Source of the DNA: Fictibacillus sp. FJAT-27399
Lineage (GTDB): Bacteria; Bacillota; Bacilli; Bacillales; Fictibacillaceae
Assembly (NCBI RefSeq): GCF_001510655.1
Contig: NZ_LMVC01000002.1
Location: forward strand, 393,700 to 457,699
DNA length: 64,000 nt
Direction of reading: 5' to 3'
Part shown: in pieces, positions 1 through 8,231 of the stretch
Numbering within the stretch: position 1 is the first letter of the stretch
How the letters are laid out: every line of letters starts with the position of its first letter
Notes under the pieces: generated by a model
Told to the model about the DNA's origin: nothing
Databases searched by the model: none
What the model saw: only the letters and a program-made list of their open reading frames with translations
Program-made: the position numbers and the translations under genes

Positions 1-1
1 T

Positions 2-418
2 CACCCGTTCTCAAAAGATCCGAAGCACGTCTGGGTGCTGTGCCGTTTCAGAGGCCAATGGCTTTTGACTGAACATCCGCGGCGCGGAATTGAGTTTCCC
101 GGCGGCAAGGTTGAACCTGGAGAAACAGCGGAGGAGGCTGCAGTCCGGGAGGTTTTTGAGGAGACCGGAGGCCACGTATCTTCCCTACACTATCTTGGAC
201 AATACAAGGTAGACGGAAAGGGCGGCCTTATTATAAAAAATATCTATTACGCTACAGTAGATAAAATATTGCTGAAAGAGCGCTATTATGAAACAAATGG
301 TCCGGTATTCTTTGAAACGATTCCGGAAACCTTTGAGGGCAGCAGGAAATTCAGTTTCATGATGAAGGATCAAGTGCTGATCCAGAGTCTTCAGCATACA
401 AAAGAAAAATTTTTATAA
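2..418 (+). CDS. ytkD: NUDIX hydrolase YtkD, 5' end cut by window edge
   Basis: This is a NUDIX-family nucleoside triphosphate pyrophosphohydrolase. YtkD in B. subtilis removes oxidised nucleotides such as 8-oxo-dGTP and can decap mRNA. The Nudix box is visible as GGKVEPGETAEEAAVREVFEETG. A GTG at position 35 could serve as a start, but the same frame is open back to the first bases and reads HPFSKDPKHVW, which matches the YtkD N-terminal region, so the real start lies outside the window. It converges on ytlD across a shared terminator. Family identity is strong; substrate is by homology. Confidence 0.88.
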   Translation, partial: HPFSKDPKHVWVLCRFRGQWLLTEHPRRGIEFPGGKVEPGETAEEAAVREVFEETGGHVSSLHYLGQYKVDGKGGLIIKNIYYATVDKILLKERYYETNGPVFFETIPETFEGSRKFSFMMKDQVLIQSLQHTKEKFL

Positions 419-421
419 AAT

Positions 422-458
422 AAAAACAGCAGCTGTATTAGCAGTCTGCTGTTTTTTT
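422..458. terminator. Bidirectional intrinsic terminator between ytkD and ytlD
   Basis: Arms AAAACAGCAG (423-432) and CTGCTGTTTT (446-455) pair, with a T-run to the right and an A-run to the left. It can therefore stop transcripts from both convergent genes. Confidence 0.8.
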
Positions 459-467
459 GTCTATTGG

Positions 468-1277
468 TTATGATTCACGGTTCTTGATTAATTTCTTTTC
501 AAGTGCCTCAACCAGCTGATACATGACCGTTGCTAAAATTGCAATAATCAGAAGGCTCATCAGTACAAGCGTGAAGTTGAAGACCTGAAACCCATATATG
601 ATGAGGTACCCCAGTCCTTCCTTCGATACAAGAAATTCTCCGACAATGACTCCGACCCAGGACAAGCCAACGTTTACTTTTAAGGTAGAGATGATGGCAG
701 GGAAGCAGGCGGGAAGGATGACTTCTTTAAAACACTGAAATTTAGAGCCGCCGAATGATCGAATGACCTTTACATAATTCGGTTCAACATTCGTAAACGA
801 CGTGTAGATGACGATTGTGGTAATAATGACTGAGATCAATACACCCATGGCAACGATAGACGAAAGGTTCGGCCCCAGAGCAACAATCAGGATGGGACCG
901 ATAGCAACCTTAGGCATGGCATTTAAAATAACCAGGTACGGATCAAGTACTCTTGACAGAAAAGGGAACCACCAGATCAGTGCAGCCAGTGATGTTCCGA
1001 TCAACGTTCCGAGCAAGAATCCGATGACTGTCTCTGTCAGCGTCATGCCAATATGCACAAATACGCTTCCGTCAGAAATTTTTTCCGCCAGCAAGGCTGC
1101 TATTTTTGCAGGCGAACTAAAGAGGAGAGGATCAATCCATTTATGATCCGAGCTGTATTGCCATAAGCCAAAAAATACAACAAAGATGAGAAGCTGTGAA
1201 AGTCTGACTTTAATCGTTCTTCTGCGCAAATTCAGTAAGTAGTCGGAGTGGGCTTTATTCAGTATCGTTTTGCTCAA
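468..1277 (-). CDS. ytlD: ABC transporter permease YtlD
   Basis: Integral membrane permease of the SsuC/TauC/ThiX type (BPD_transp_1), about six hydrophobic segments in 269 aa. The cytoplasmic coupling loop is centred near [19 protein letters not shown]. It should form the membrane channel for the importer whose ATPase and binding lipoprotein are encoded just upstream on the same strand. The start is a TTG (1275-1277) inside the end of ytlC, with a 23-base overlap and GGAG upstream, which suggests translational coupling. The substrate is unknown. The family carries alkanesulfonates, taurine or thiamine pyrimidine precursors, and nothing here decides between them. Confidence 0.85.
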   Translation of the reverse strand: MSKTILNKAHSDYLLNLRRRTIKVRLSQLLIFVVFFGLWQYSSDHKWIDPLLFSSPAKIAALLAEKISDGSVFVHIGMTLTETVIGFLLGTLIGTSLAALIWWFPFLSRVLDPYLVILNAMPKVAIGPILIVALGPNLSSIVAMGVLISVIITTIVIYTSFTNVEPNYVKVIRSFGGSKFQCFKEVILPACFPAIISTLKVNVGLSWVGVIVGEFLVSKEGLGYLIIYGFQVFNFTLVLMSLLIIAILATVMYQLVEALEKKLIKNRES

Positions 1278-2034
1278 TTTGCTCCAACTCCTCCCAAATT
1301 TGTTGAAACATGACCGCGTATTCCGGATGCTGGCGGGCTTCGAACGGCAGGCGCTTACGCAGATGGCCGGATACAGGAAACGTCCGGAAGATACGGCCGG
1401 GTTTCGTGGAAAACAAGATAATACGGTCGCTCATGGCGATCGCTTCACCGATATCGTGAGTGACAAGAATGGCGGTTTTGCCATGTTCATTGAGCGTAGA
1501 GGATACCAGGTCCTCCAGTTTAAGCTTAGTCTGGAAGTCTAGTGCGGAGAAAGGTTCATCCAGCAATAGGATATGGGGATTGGTCGCCAGTGTCCTCACT
1601 AAAGCGACGCGCTGCCTCATCCCGCCGGATAATTCGCTCGGATACTTGTCGAGTGTATCGTACAGTCCAATTTCCTTCATAAGAGAAAATGTATAGTGTA
1701 GTCGTTCTTCAGTAAGGCAATGCTGAAGCTTCAGCCCCAGCACGATATTATCCTTGATGGTTTTCCAAGGAAACAAGTAATCTTGCTGCAGCATATAACC
1801 GATCTTGGGATGAGGTTCTTTAATGATCTGATTTCTTAGTGTAACGGTTCCCGCTGTGGGGCTAAGAAGTCCCGAGATGATGGATAGAAGTGTTGATTTT
1901 CCGCATCCGCTCGGTCCAAGAAAAGAAACAAACTCTCCCTCGGAAACAGAGAGAGTGATGTCCTCCAGTGCAGTCGTGGCCGTATGCTTGGAAAAGTAGG
2001 TTTGACCAACCGATTTTAATTGTAAGAAGGCCAC
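1255..2034 (-). CDS. ytlC: ABC transporter ATP-binding protein YtlC
   Basis: Nucleotide-binding subunit of a sulfonate/nitrate/pyrimidine-type importer. Visible motifs are Walker [10 protein letters not shown] (about residue 40), the signature LSGGMRQR, Walker [12 protein letters not shown] and the switch histidine in VTHD. It hydrolyses ATP at the inner membrane face together with YtlD. The start is GTG (2032-2034), preceded by AGGGAT at good spacing. Gene order lipoprotein-ATPase-permease matches ytlA-ytlC-ytlD of B. subtilis, one operon. Confidence 0.88.
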   Translation of the reverse strand: MAFLQLKSVGQTYFSKHTATTALEDITLSVSEGEFVSFLGPSGCGKSTLLSIISGLLSPTAGTVTLRNQIIKEPHPKIGYMLQQDYLFPWKTIKDNIVLGLKLQHCLTEERLHYTFSLMKEIGLYDTLDKYPSELSGGMRQRVALVRTLATNPHILLLDEPFSALDFQTKLKLEDLVSSTLNEHGKTAILVTHDIGEAIAMSDRIILFSTKPGRIFRTFPVSGHLRKRLPFEARQHPEYAVMFQQIWEELEQIEQNDTE

Positions 2035-2061
2035 TGTGATCCCTCCATTACTATTTATGGT

Positions 2062-3075
2062 TTATTTCGTTGCATCACGGGAAAAAGTGGTGTTAACCAG
2101 TTTGTTGTAATCAGCTTTCTTTGGAAGTTCTCCCGCTTCTTTCATAACGGCTTGCAGGTTGCTCCATGCTCCTTCTTCAAGGATCGGATTGACCGCATAG
2201 CTGTGCTGTCCTTTATAGCGGTCGACTACCTTTTCGATGAGATCAACCGATGTATCTTCAAAATACGGAGCAATGAGAGTGGCGGTTTCTTTTGCAGAAT
2301 GTGTTTCAACATACAGCTGGGCTTTATAGAGGGCCTTCGTAAAGCGTTTCAGCACATCTCCGTGTTTTTTTATATAGCTTTGTTTTGACATGTAAGAAGT
2401 GTAGGGAAGTTTGCCGGATTCTTCACCAAATGACGCAACAACATGGCCGATGCCCTTCTGCTCAAAAAGACTGGCTTGGGGTTCGAACAGCTGTACATAG
2501 TCGCCGGTTCCTGAGGCGAAGGCGTTAGCGATATTCGCAAAGTCGATGTTCTGGATCAGCTTCACATCTTTATGAGGGTCAATGCCGTGCTTCTTCAAAC
2601 TGAACTCGCCGGCCATCTGCGGCATTCCGCCTTTCCTCTGTCCGAGAAACGTACTGCCTTTTAACTGATTCCATGAAAAATAGTTTGGTTTTTTCCTTGC
2701 GACCAAAAAGGTTCCGTCCGTTTGAGTCAGCTGTGCAAAGTTGATGACCGGATCACTGGAGCCTTGGGCATCAACGTAAATGGAAGTTTCAGAGCCTACG
2801 AGGGCAATATCAGCTCCGTTAGACAGCAGGGTCGTCATCGTTTTATCGCCGCCCCAAGTGGTTTTTAAATCGATATCAATTCCCTCATCTTTAAAGAACC
2901 CTTTTTCTATGGCAACATATTGGGGAGCATAGAAAATGGAGCGGGTCACTTCGGCAATTCTTACTTTATCGCGTTTTTGCTTTTCGGAGTTATCAGATGA
3001 GCATGCCGACAATAGCAGACAGGCAGTGAGAAGCAGTGTTAAGCAGAGCATGATATGAGCTTTTATCCGTTTCAA
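2062..3075 (-). CDS. ytlA: Substrate-binding lipoprotein YtlA of the YtlACD importer
   Basis: NMT1/THI5/SsuA-type solute-binding protein of 337 aa. A lipoprotein signal is clear: basic MKR, a hydrophobic stretch, then the lipobox LSAC with Cys near residue 25. The mature domain contains the family pattern YAPQYVAIEKGFFKDEGIDIDL. It is anchored outside the membrane and delivers ligand to YtlD. The start is TTG (3073-3075), with GGAGG eight bases upstream. It is first in the operon. The ligand is unknown; thiamine precursor-like or sulfonate ligands are plausible by family. Confidence 0.85.
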   Translation of the reverse strand: MKRIKAHIMLCLTLLLTACLLLSACSSDNSEKQKRDKVRIAEVTRSIFYAPQYVAIEKGFFKDEGIDIDLKTTWGGDKTMTTLLSNGADIALVGSETSIYVDAQGSSDPVINFAQLTQTDGTFLVARKKPNYFSWNQLKGSTFLGQRKGGMPQMAGEFSLKKHGIDPHKDVKLIQNIDFANIANAFASGTGDYVQLFEPQASLFEQKGIGHVVASFGEESGKLPYTSYMSKQSYIKKHGDVLKRFTKALYKAQLYVETHSAKETATLIAPYFEDTSVDLIEKVVDRYKGQHSYAVNPILEEGAWSNLQAVMKEAGELPKKADYNKLVNTTFSRDATK

Positions 3076-3181
3076 GCGGTGTGCCTCCTTTATGTTCGAA
3101 TGAAGTTTTGCTTTTCATGTAATACTTTATGTGAGTTGAAAAATTGTGTGTTGGCCTAATGAAAAAAAGGAGGAATGCGCG

Positions 3182-3997
3182 TTGTTAGGAAGCAGCCTGA
3201 TCACTCATGCACAACGATTTCCATCTCCGCATCCACAGATTACGTTATTCAAGATTACATATAAGAGTGAAGGATTAACTGTAAAAGGGCTGTTAGCTAT
3301 CCCTGAACATCAGACACAGCCTCTTCCTGGATTTTTATATTTACGGGGAGGGATTAAAAAAGTAGGGATGGTACGGATTCCGAGAATCATCCAGCTTGCT
3401 TCACAGGGGTTTGTTGTAATGGCCCCGTTTTATCGGGGAAATGAAGGGGGAGAGGGGCGTGAAGATTTTTGCGGGGAAGACCGGTGCGATGCATTTCATG
3501 CGTTTGAGGTGCTCCGATCACTGCCTTCTGTTGATCAGGATCAGCTCCATATCTTTGGGTTTTCCAGAGGCGGACCGATGGCGTTTTTTACAGCGTTAAA
3601 GTTTCCTGAAGCCCGCTCACTCGTCATATGGGGAGGCGTTTCTGACATGGTCCTTACCTATGAAGAACGAGTAGACCTCCGCAAAATGATGAAAAGGGTC
3701 ATCGGCGGAACACCTGCTAAAAATCCGGAGGGGTATAGGACACGTTCACCTGTATATTTCTGCGACGAACTTAACGTTCCGCTCTTATTAATCCATGGAA
3801 GCCGTGATGAAAATGTTGGAATCAAGCATTCTTTAATGCTGAAAGAATGCCTGGAGCCAAAGAAAAACGTAGAATCCTGGTTCTACCCGCAATATACCCA
3901 TCATTTTCCGCCGCAGGAAAACCGGAAAATAACCTATGCTTTTTGTGAGTGGATGAAAACGCAAAACAAAGAAAAGCCGGAGCTGTCACCTTTGTGA
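3182..3997 (+). CDS. ytmA: Alpha/beta-hydrolase (esterase/peptidase-like) YtmA
   Basis: Prolyl-oligopeptidase-like alpha/beta hydrolase. The nucleophile elbow is GFSRGG, a candidate acid lies in IHGSRDENV, and the histidine lies in YTHHFPP. YtmA of B. subtilis shares blocks such as GFLYLRGGIK and FAPFYRGN. I choose the TTG at 3182 because AAGGAGG (3167-3173) stands eight bases before it and the protein then starts like YtmA; a longer reading from 3146 has no ribosome site. The last residues are encoded inside a bidirectional terminator and overlap the convergent tetR-type gene by 12 bases. The physiological substrate is unknown. Confidence 0.82.
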   Translation: MLGSSLITHAQRFPSPHPQITLFKITYKSEGLTVKGLLAIPEHQTQPLPGFLYLRGGIKKVGMVRIPRIIQLASQGFVVMAPFYRGNEGGEGREDFCGEDRCDAFHAFEVLRSLPSVDQDQLHIFGFSRGGPMAFFTALKFPEARSLVIWGGVSDMVLTYEERVDLRKMMKRVIGGTPAKNPEGYRTRSPVYFCDELNVPLLLIHGSRDENVGIKHSLMLKECLEPKKNVESWFYPQYTHHFPPQENRKITYAFCEWMKTQNKEKPELSPL

Positions 3998-4011
3998 CAA
4001 GTCCGGCTTTT
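3972..4011. terminator. Bidirectional terminator containing both stop codons
   Basis: Outer arms AAAAGCCGGA (3972-3981) and TCCGGCTTTT (4002-4011) enclose inner arms TGTCAC (3984-3989) and GTGACA (3994-3999). The ytmA stop TGA is 3995-3997. The stop of the opposite gene is 3986-3988 on the minus strand. Both stops fall in the inner stem. Confidence 0.8.
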
Positions 4012-4627
4012 GTACGTTGAGCATCATTTTTAATGTGGATTCAAAAAGATCCATCTGTTTTCCGGTACGCATGAGGTCATGAGTCAGACTAATCGCTGAA
4101 ATGGCTAGCCCATCAAGAAAGCTAATCATGAACCGGCTAATATCATCAACCGGGGCAATCGGTTTAAACTCACCGGCGTCCACACCCCTTTGGATTAGAA
4201 CGCTAAAAATACTGGCTGCACCTTCGTATCGTTTTTCGATGTAATCTCTGTTTTCCGGTTTTCGCCAATGCGTAATTCCATATTCAACGATTGCCGCACT
4301 AAAAAGATTTTCCGTGTCTTCGTATTCAGCCCTTCTGTAGTCATCCAATAAGGTAAGGAGAGTTTTCCAAACGGATCCATTATTCTTTTGAAGGAGCTCA
4401 TCCAGCTCCTTGCGGTTATCCTCCATCATTTGTTCCAATAGAGAAAGAAAGATGTGCTCTTTGTTTGAGAAGTAGGCATAGATCCCGCCCCTGCTGATGG
4501 ATGTGGCATCCATGATGTCTTTAATAGAGGCAGCTTCATAGCCTTTTTGGGCAAACACTTTTTTAGATGCCATTAAAATTTCACGCTGTCGTTGTTCCTT
4601 GTGCTCGTGAGGCACTTTCGGTGACAT
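3986..4627 (-). CDS. TetR-family repressor, YfiR-like
   Basis: TetR/AcrR regulator. The N-terminal helix-turn-helix spans about residues 10-55 (VFAQKGYEAASIKDIM...SRGGIYAYFSNKEHIF), followed by an all-helical ligand domain. The opening MSPKV and the order beside an MFS gene resemble YfiR/YfiS of B. subtilis. I use the ATG at 4625-4627, which has GGAG eight bases upstream, rather than a TTG 18 bases earlier. It overlaps the end of the MFS gene by 47 bases, so the two are cotranscribed. A long double palindrome over the operon promoter (5880-5915) is its likely operator, which implies autoregulation and release by an efflux substrate. Confidence 0.82.
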   Translation of the reverse strand: MSPKVPHEHKEQRQREILMASKKVFAQKGYEAASIKDIMDATSISRGGIYAYFSNKEHIFLSLLEQMMEDNRKELDELLQKNNGSVWKTLLTLLDDYRRAEYEDTENLFSAAIVEYGITHWRKPENRDYIEKRYEGAASIFSVLIQRGVDAGEFKPIAPVDDISRFMISFLDGLAISAISLTHDLMRTGKQMDLFESTLKMMLNVQKPDLSQR

Positions 4628-5855
4628 ACTGATCGCTCCGTTCAATCGATTTTCGTAAAAACAATGCCGCTATGCTTATTGTAACAAGTCCAGCGCCAGA
4701 AACAATAAATACGGAGATCACTCCGAATTGATTTCCAGCAAATCCGCCAGTCACCGGGCCTATAAGTGTCGCTAGCATTATAATGCTTCCCGTCAGGCCA
4801 AATACTCTTCCTGTCATATGAACGGGTGTTAGTCTCTGAACGGCTGTATTGAAAGGGATGAAGATTAAACCTGCGCCTGAGGCAGCTAAGAAGGTTAGCG
4901 CAGGAGCCCAGATAAATGGGTGGGGAAGCTGGAGAGAAGCCAGATATCCCATGATCATAAAACCGCCTCCAAGCGAGAAGATACCGATCGTCATCGCCAG
5001 CCATGGAGATCTGATCTGCCATTTTGTCAAACATAGGCCGGTCACGAGAAAGCCAACTCCTGAGCAGGTGACCACTAAACCTACCAATGCCGGGCTGCCC
5101 GTCTCGAGTAATCGGATCAGAACGGAAAACTGGGCATCCGCCATCTGCAAGATCAACATGGAAACAAACATGAGACCAGTGCCAAACAAAATAAAGCGCA
5201 CGGTTTTCATATATTGAAAGCCTTCTTTTAAATCTGATATAACAGATCCTTTTGTGCGTTTTTCTTTTACGTGAAGCGGTTTAACACCTGGAAGCACGAA
5301 CAGCAGCAAAGCGGACAAGAGAAAGCTGGCTGAATCAAGAATAAAAACGCTGCTGATTCCAGCCGTAGTTACTAAAAATCCGCTGATGGCAGGACCGATA
5401 ATCTTCGTCGCGTCCTGGATGACAGAGCTGATCGAAGCAGCCTGCTGCATATCGTCATCGGACACGATTTCTTTCAGCATGCCGCTTTTGGCGGGAGTAA
5501 AAAGAGAGGAGAAAATTCCCAGAAGAATGAGCAGAATGTACACATGCCAAGGCACAGATGCAATGATCAAACCAAGAATAATGATACAGCGGAAAAAATC
5601 AGAACAGAACATGATGGTTTTACGGTTCATGCGATCGGCGATCACGCCAGCAACCGGTCCAAGAACCGTCATGGGGAGTCCAAGTGAAATAATGACAAAT
5701 GACATCTCCAGCGGTGAGGCATTCCATTTAAAAGCCATCAATGAAAAAATAGCCATGATGCTAAGCCAGTCACCAAGATTGGAAATGACCTGTGCCGACA
5801 TTAAAAACTTAAAAGATTTGTTCTGCCTTAATGTATTAACTGCTTTCTTTTCCAT
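4581..5855 (-). CDS. MFS efflux transporter, YfiS-like
   Basis: Major facilitator of the MFS_3 drug/macrolide efflux type, 424 aa with about 12 hydrophobic segments. The loop between helices 2 and 3 has the MFS motif GVIADRMNRKTIM. The protein should export a toxic or signalling compound using the proton gradient. ATG start at 5853-5855 follows AGGAG. It is the first gene of a two-gene unit with the TetR-type repressor, whose gene begins inside its 3' end. The promoter directly upstream is near consensus and is embedded in palindromes, consistent with tight repression and induction by substrate. The exported compound is unknown. Confidence 0.82.
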   Translation of the reverse strand: MEKKAVNTLRQNKSFKFLMSAQVISNLGDWLSIMAIFSLMAFKWNASPLEMSFVIISLGLPMTVLGPVAGVIADRMNRKTIMFCSDFFRCIIILGLIIASVPWHVYILLILLGIFSSLFTPAKSGMLKEIVSDDDMQQAASISSVIQDATKIIGPAISGFLVTTAGISSVFILDSASFLLSALLLFVLPGVKPLHVKEKRTKGSVISDLKEGFQYMKTVRFILFGTGLMFVSMLILQMADAQFSVLIRLLETGSPALVGLVVTCSGVGFLVTGLCLTKWQIRSPWLAMTIGIFSLGGGFMIMGYLASLQLPHPFIWAPALTFLAASGAGLIFIPFNTAVQRLTPVHMTGRVFGLTGSIIMLATLIGPVTGGFAGNQFGVISVFIVSGAGLVTISIAALFLRKSIERSDQYVTESASRAQGTTTA

Positions 5856-5879
5856 GAGATCACTCCTGGGAATTAAAAT

Positions 5880-5923
5880 GACACTTATGTCGTTATTATA
5901 AATGACATAAGTGTCGATTTCAA
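5880..5923 (-). promoter_or_regulatory. Sigma-A promoter with double palindromic operator for the MFS-TetR operon
   Basis: On the minus strand TTGAAA (5918-5923) and TATAAT (5895-5900) are separated by exactly 17 bases. GACACTTATGTC (5880-5891) and its exact inverse GACATAAGTGTC (5904-5915) lie 12 bases apart. One fills the -35/-10 spacer and the other sits at the expected start of transcription. Each 12-mer is itself a GACA-N4-TGTC dyad. This is the arrangement expected for a TetR-family operator. Confidence 0.82.
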
Positions 5924-5937
5924 CCTTTTTATGGAAA

Positions 5938-5970
5938 ATAAAAAAACCGCTTCGGCTGGGAAGCGGTTTG
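5938..5970 (-). terminator. Terminator downstream of pckA
   Basis: On the minus strand the arms AAACCGCTT and AAGCGGTTT pair and are followed by a run of T. It is the first canonical terminator after pckA. Confidence 0.78.
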
Positions 5971-5992
5971 TAGGAGTTTTGGATCTAGCTTT

Positions 5993-6038
5993 AGTGCCCA
6001 GGGCTGAAAACTGAAGTTCGTTTTCAGCCCTGGGCACT
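5993..6038. repeat. 19-bp perfect inverted repeat in the pckA 3' region
   Basis: AGTGCCCAGGGCTGAAAAC (5993-6011) is repeated exactly inverted at 6020-6038, with an 8-base loop. In the pckA direction no T-run follows, so it is not an ordinary terminator for that gene; a T-rich stretch follows only on the plus strand, where no gene reads in. It may stabilise the mRNA 3' end or be a remnant of a small repeat element. Confidence 0.7.
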
Positions 6039-6053
6039 TACGTTTTTCTTAAC

Positions 6054-7637
6054 TTAGCAAAGCGGTCCTGCACTTTTAATTTCTGCTGGCACATTGTTGA
6101 ATTTTTCGAAGTTTTCCTTGAACTTACCTGCAAGCTCTTTTGCTTTGCGGTCGTAATCTTCCGGGTTCTCCCAAGTCTTTTTCGGCTGAAGTACTTGATC
6201 AGGAACACCTGGGCAATGTACTGGTGTATGCAGTCCAAAAATAGGGTCGGTTATCGTTTCTACAGATTTTAATTCCCCTTGAAGGGCAGCCTGAACCATG
6301 GCTCTTGTGTAGGAAAGGTTCATGCGCTTGCCGGCACCATATTCTCCGCCTGACCATCCGGTATTCACCAGGTATACTTCTACTTCATGATGATCGATTT
6401 TTTCTCCGAGCATTTCGGCATATACAGTTGCTTCCAATGGAAGGAACGGCGCACCGAAGCATGTTGAGAAGGTCGCTTGAGGAGATGTGATTCCTCGTTC
6501 TGTTCCGGCAAGTTTGCTCGTGTAGCCGGAAAGGAAATGATACATGGCCTGTTCTTTTGTCAGTTTGCTGATCGGAGGCAATACGCCGAATGCATCAGCT
6601 GTCAGGAAGATGATCGTGTTCGGATGACCAGCAACACTTGGCTGGATAATATTCGGGATCGCCTGAATTGGATAGGCAGCCCTAGTATTTTCAGTGAACG
6701 TACCGTCGCTATAATCACCTACGCGAGTTTTATGGTCAAGAACGACATTTTCGAGAACGCTTCCAAAACGGATCGCATTCCAGATCTGCGGTTCTTTTTC
6801 TTCAGAGAGGTTGATGCATTTTGCATAGCAGCCGCCTTCAATGTTAAAAACACCAGTATTAGCCCAGCCATGTTCGTCGTCACCGATCAATGAACGATGC
6901 GGATCAGCAGAGAGCGTAGTTTTCCCGGTACCGGATAATCCGAAGAACAGAGCTACATCGCCTTCCTGCCCGACATTTGCGGAGCAATGCATAGAAAGGA
7001 TCCCTTTTTCAGGAAGAATGTAGTTCATTACTGAGAAGATGGACTTTTTAATTTCTCCTGCATATTCAGTTCCTCCGATCAATACGATACGCTTCTCAAA
7101 TGATATAATAATGAAGGTTTCAGAATTGGTCCCGTCTACAGCAGGATCTGCCTGAAATCCTGGTGCAGATACCACGGTGAATCCCGCTTCGATTCCTTTT
7201 AGTTCTTCAGCTGTCGGACGGATGAACATTTGGTGGGCAAACAGGTTATGCCAAGCGAATTCATTAATCACCTGAATAGGCAGCCTGTACGCGTGGTCGG
7301 CACCAGCGAATCCTTTGAATACAAACAATTCCTCTTTTTGTCCTAAGTAATGAAGTACTTTTTTATAGAGCTGCTCAAATTTCTCTTCGTTAAAGGGCTT
7401 ATTGATTCTGCCCCAGTTTATTTTATCTTGTGTGCTAGCTTCGTCCACGATGAATTTGTCTTCGGGAGAACGTCCAGTATATTTTCCAGTAGTGGCCCTG
7501 AGAGCACCGGTTGAAGATAAAATGCCTTCATTTCGGAGCAGCGCCTTTTCAACAAGCATAGGTACAGGTAGATTTTCATGAGTAGCAGCGCTGGATAGAA
7601 TGTCATCTAAAGTCGTCGTTAAATCAACCGTATTCAT
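6054..7637 (-). CDS. pckA: Phosphoenolpyruvate carboxykinase (ATP)
   Basis: Converts oxaloacetate and ATP to phosphoenolpyruvate, CO2 and ADP, the entry step of gluconeogenesis, in the cytosol. The 527-aa length is normal. Visible family motifs are the substrate-binding TGRSPEDKF (about residue 54), the kinase-1a P-loop [11 protein letters not shown] (about 235), the metal-binding LIGDDEHGW, and [13 protein letters not shown] start at 7635-7637 follows AAAAGGATGG. It is divergent from metK, as in B. subtilis. A CcpN-type site near its promoter suggests repression on glycolytic carbon sources. Confidence 0.97.
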   Translation of the reverse strand: MNTVDLTTTLDDILSSAATHENLPVPMLVEKALLRNEGILSSTGALRATTGKYTGRSPEDKFIVDEASTQDKINWGRINKPFNEEKFEQLYKKVLHYLGQKEELFVFKGFAGADHAYRLPIQVINEFAWHNLFAHQMFIRPTAEELKGIEAGFTVVSAPGFQADPAVDGTNSETFIIISFEKRIVLIGGTEYAGEIKKSIFSVMNYILPEKGILSMHCSANVGQEGDVALFFGLSGTGKTTLSADPHRSLIGDDEHGWANTGVFNIEGGCYAKCINLSEEKEPQIWNAIRFGSVLENVVLDHKTRVGDYSDGTFTENTRAAYPIQAIPNIIQPSVAGHPNTIIFLTADAFGVLPPISKLTKEQAMYHFLSGYTSKLAGTERGITSPQATFSTCFGAPFLPLEATVYAEMLGEKIDHHEVEVYLVNTGWSGGEYGAGKRMNLSYTRAMVQAALQGELKSVETITDPIFGLHTPVHCPGVPDQVLQPKKTWENPEDYDRKAKELAGKFKENFEKFNNVPAEIKSAGPLC

Positions 7638-7700
7638 GTTCGCAAAACCATCCTTTTAAGAAATATATTTATCATTAATATCGTAAGTAAATTCGAAATT

Positions 7701-7711
7701 AGTATAACACA
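7701..7711 (-). promoter_or_regulatory. CcpN-like operator overlapping the presumed pckA -10 box
   Basis: The minus strand reads TGTGTTATACT, which fits the CcpN consensus TRTGHYATAYW as I remember it. It contains a plausible -10 (TATACT) about 64 bases before the pckA start. In B. subtilis CcpN represses pckA and gapB in the presence of glucose. The -35 is weak and was not assigned. Confidence 0.6.
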
Positions 7712-7875
7712 TTGAAACAAATAATGTATACTATTTTATTTAGCAAATTGTAAATTGGTTCATAAATCAGGCTCTTTGTTTTTAAAAGCATAATCTTTCA
7801 TTTATAATAGGTACTTAATTCCGTTTGAAGGATCGCCCAGACTCCCGCCGGAGAGGGAGAGTATAGCTTTTCAAG

Positions 7876-7904
7876 TTGACAGGTTTGTCGAACTGCGCTA
7901 TTAT
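7876..7904 (+). promoter_or_regulatory. Sigma-A promoter for the metK leader
   Basis: TTGACA (7876-7881), 17 bases, TATTAT (7899-7904), placed just before the S-box aptamer at 7921. Confidence 0.85.
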
Positions 7905-7920
7905 ATTTCGGGAACGGCTA

Positions 7921-8116
7921 CTCTTATTCTGAGTAGGTGGAGGGACAGGCCCTATGAAACCCAGCAACCGACACTTCATCATCACATATGCATCTTGTGC
8001 AGTGAAGTGAAAAGGTGCTAACCTGCAAGGTGAAAAACCTTGAAAATAAGAGGTGAAGGCGTAGACATAAGACCTTTTCCCTCGCGTATTTTAGGTCCAG
8101 GGAAAGGCTTTTTTTA
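7921..8116 (+). promoter_or_regulatory. SAM-I (S-box) riboswitch with terminator
   Basis: Canonical S-box blocks are present: GGTGGAGGGAC, GAAACCCAGCAACC and AAAGGTGCTAA. The closing stem P1 pairs CTCTTATT (7921-7928) with AATAAGAG (8045-8052). A terminator follows, arms near 8072-8082 and 8099-8108, then seven T. High SAM should favour termination and shut off metK, as known for S-box leaders. Confidence 0.95.
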
Positions 8117-8231
8117 TGTCTTAAACAGTTTGAACCTGAATATTTTACAAAACAAAGTATCCATATAGGAATGAGTACCGTATCTTATAAAAAAATTGCT
8201 CTATGCTTTCAATAGAGAAGGAGGATTTCAA

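Noticed and set aside
5386-5901. Plus-strand frame of 171 codons inside the MFS gene
   Set aside because: Antisense to a clear transporter; hydrophobicity and codons reflect the opposite strand.
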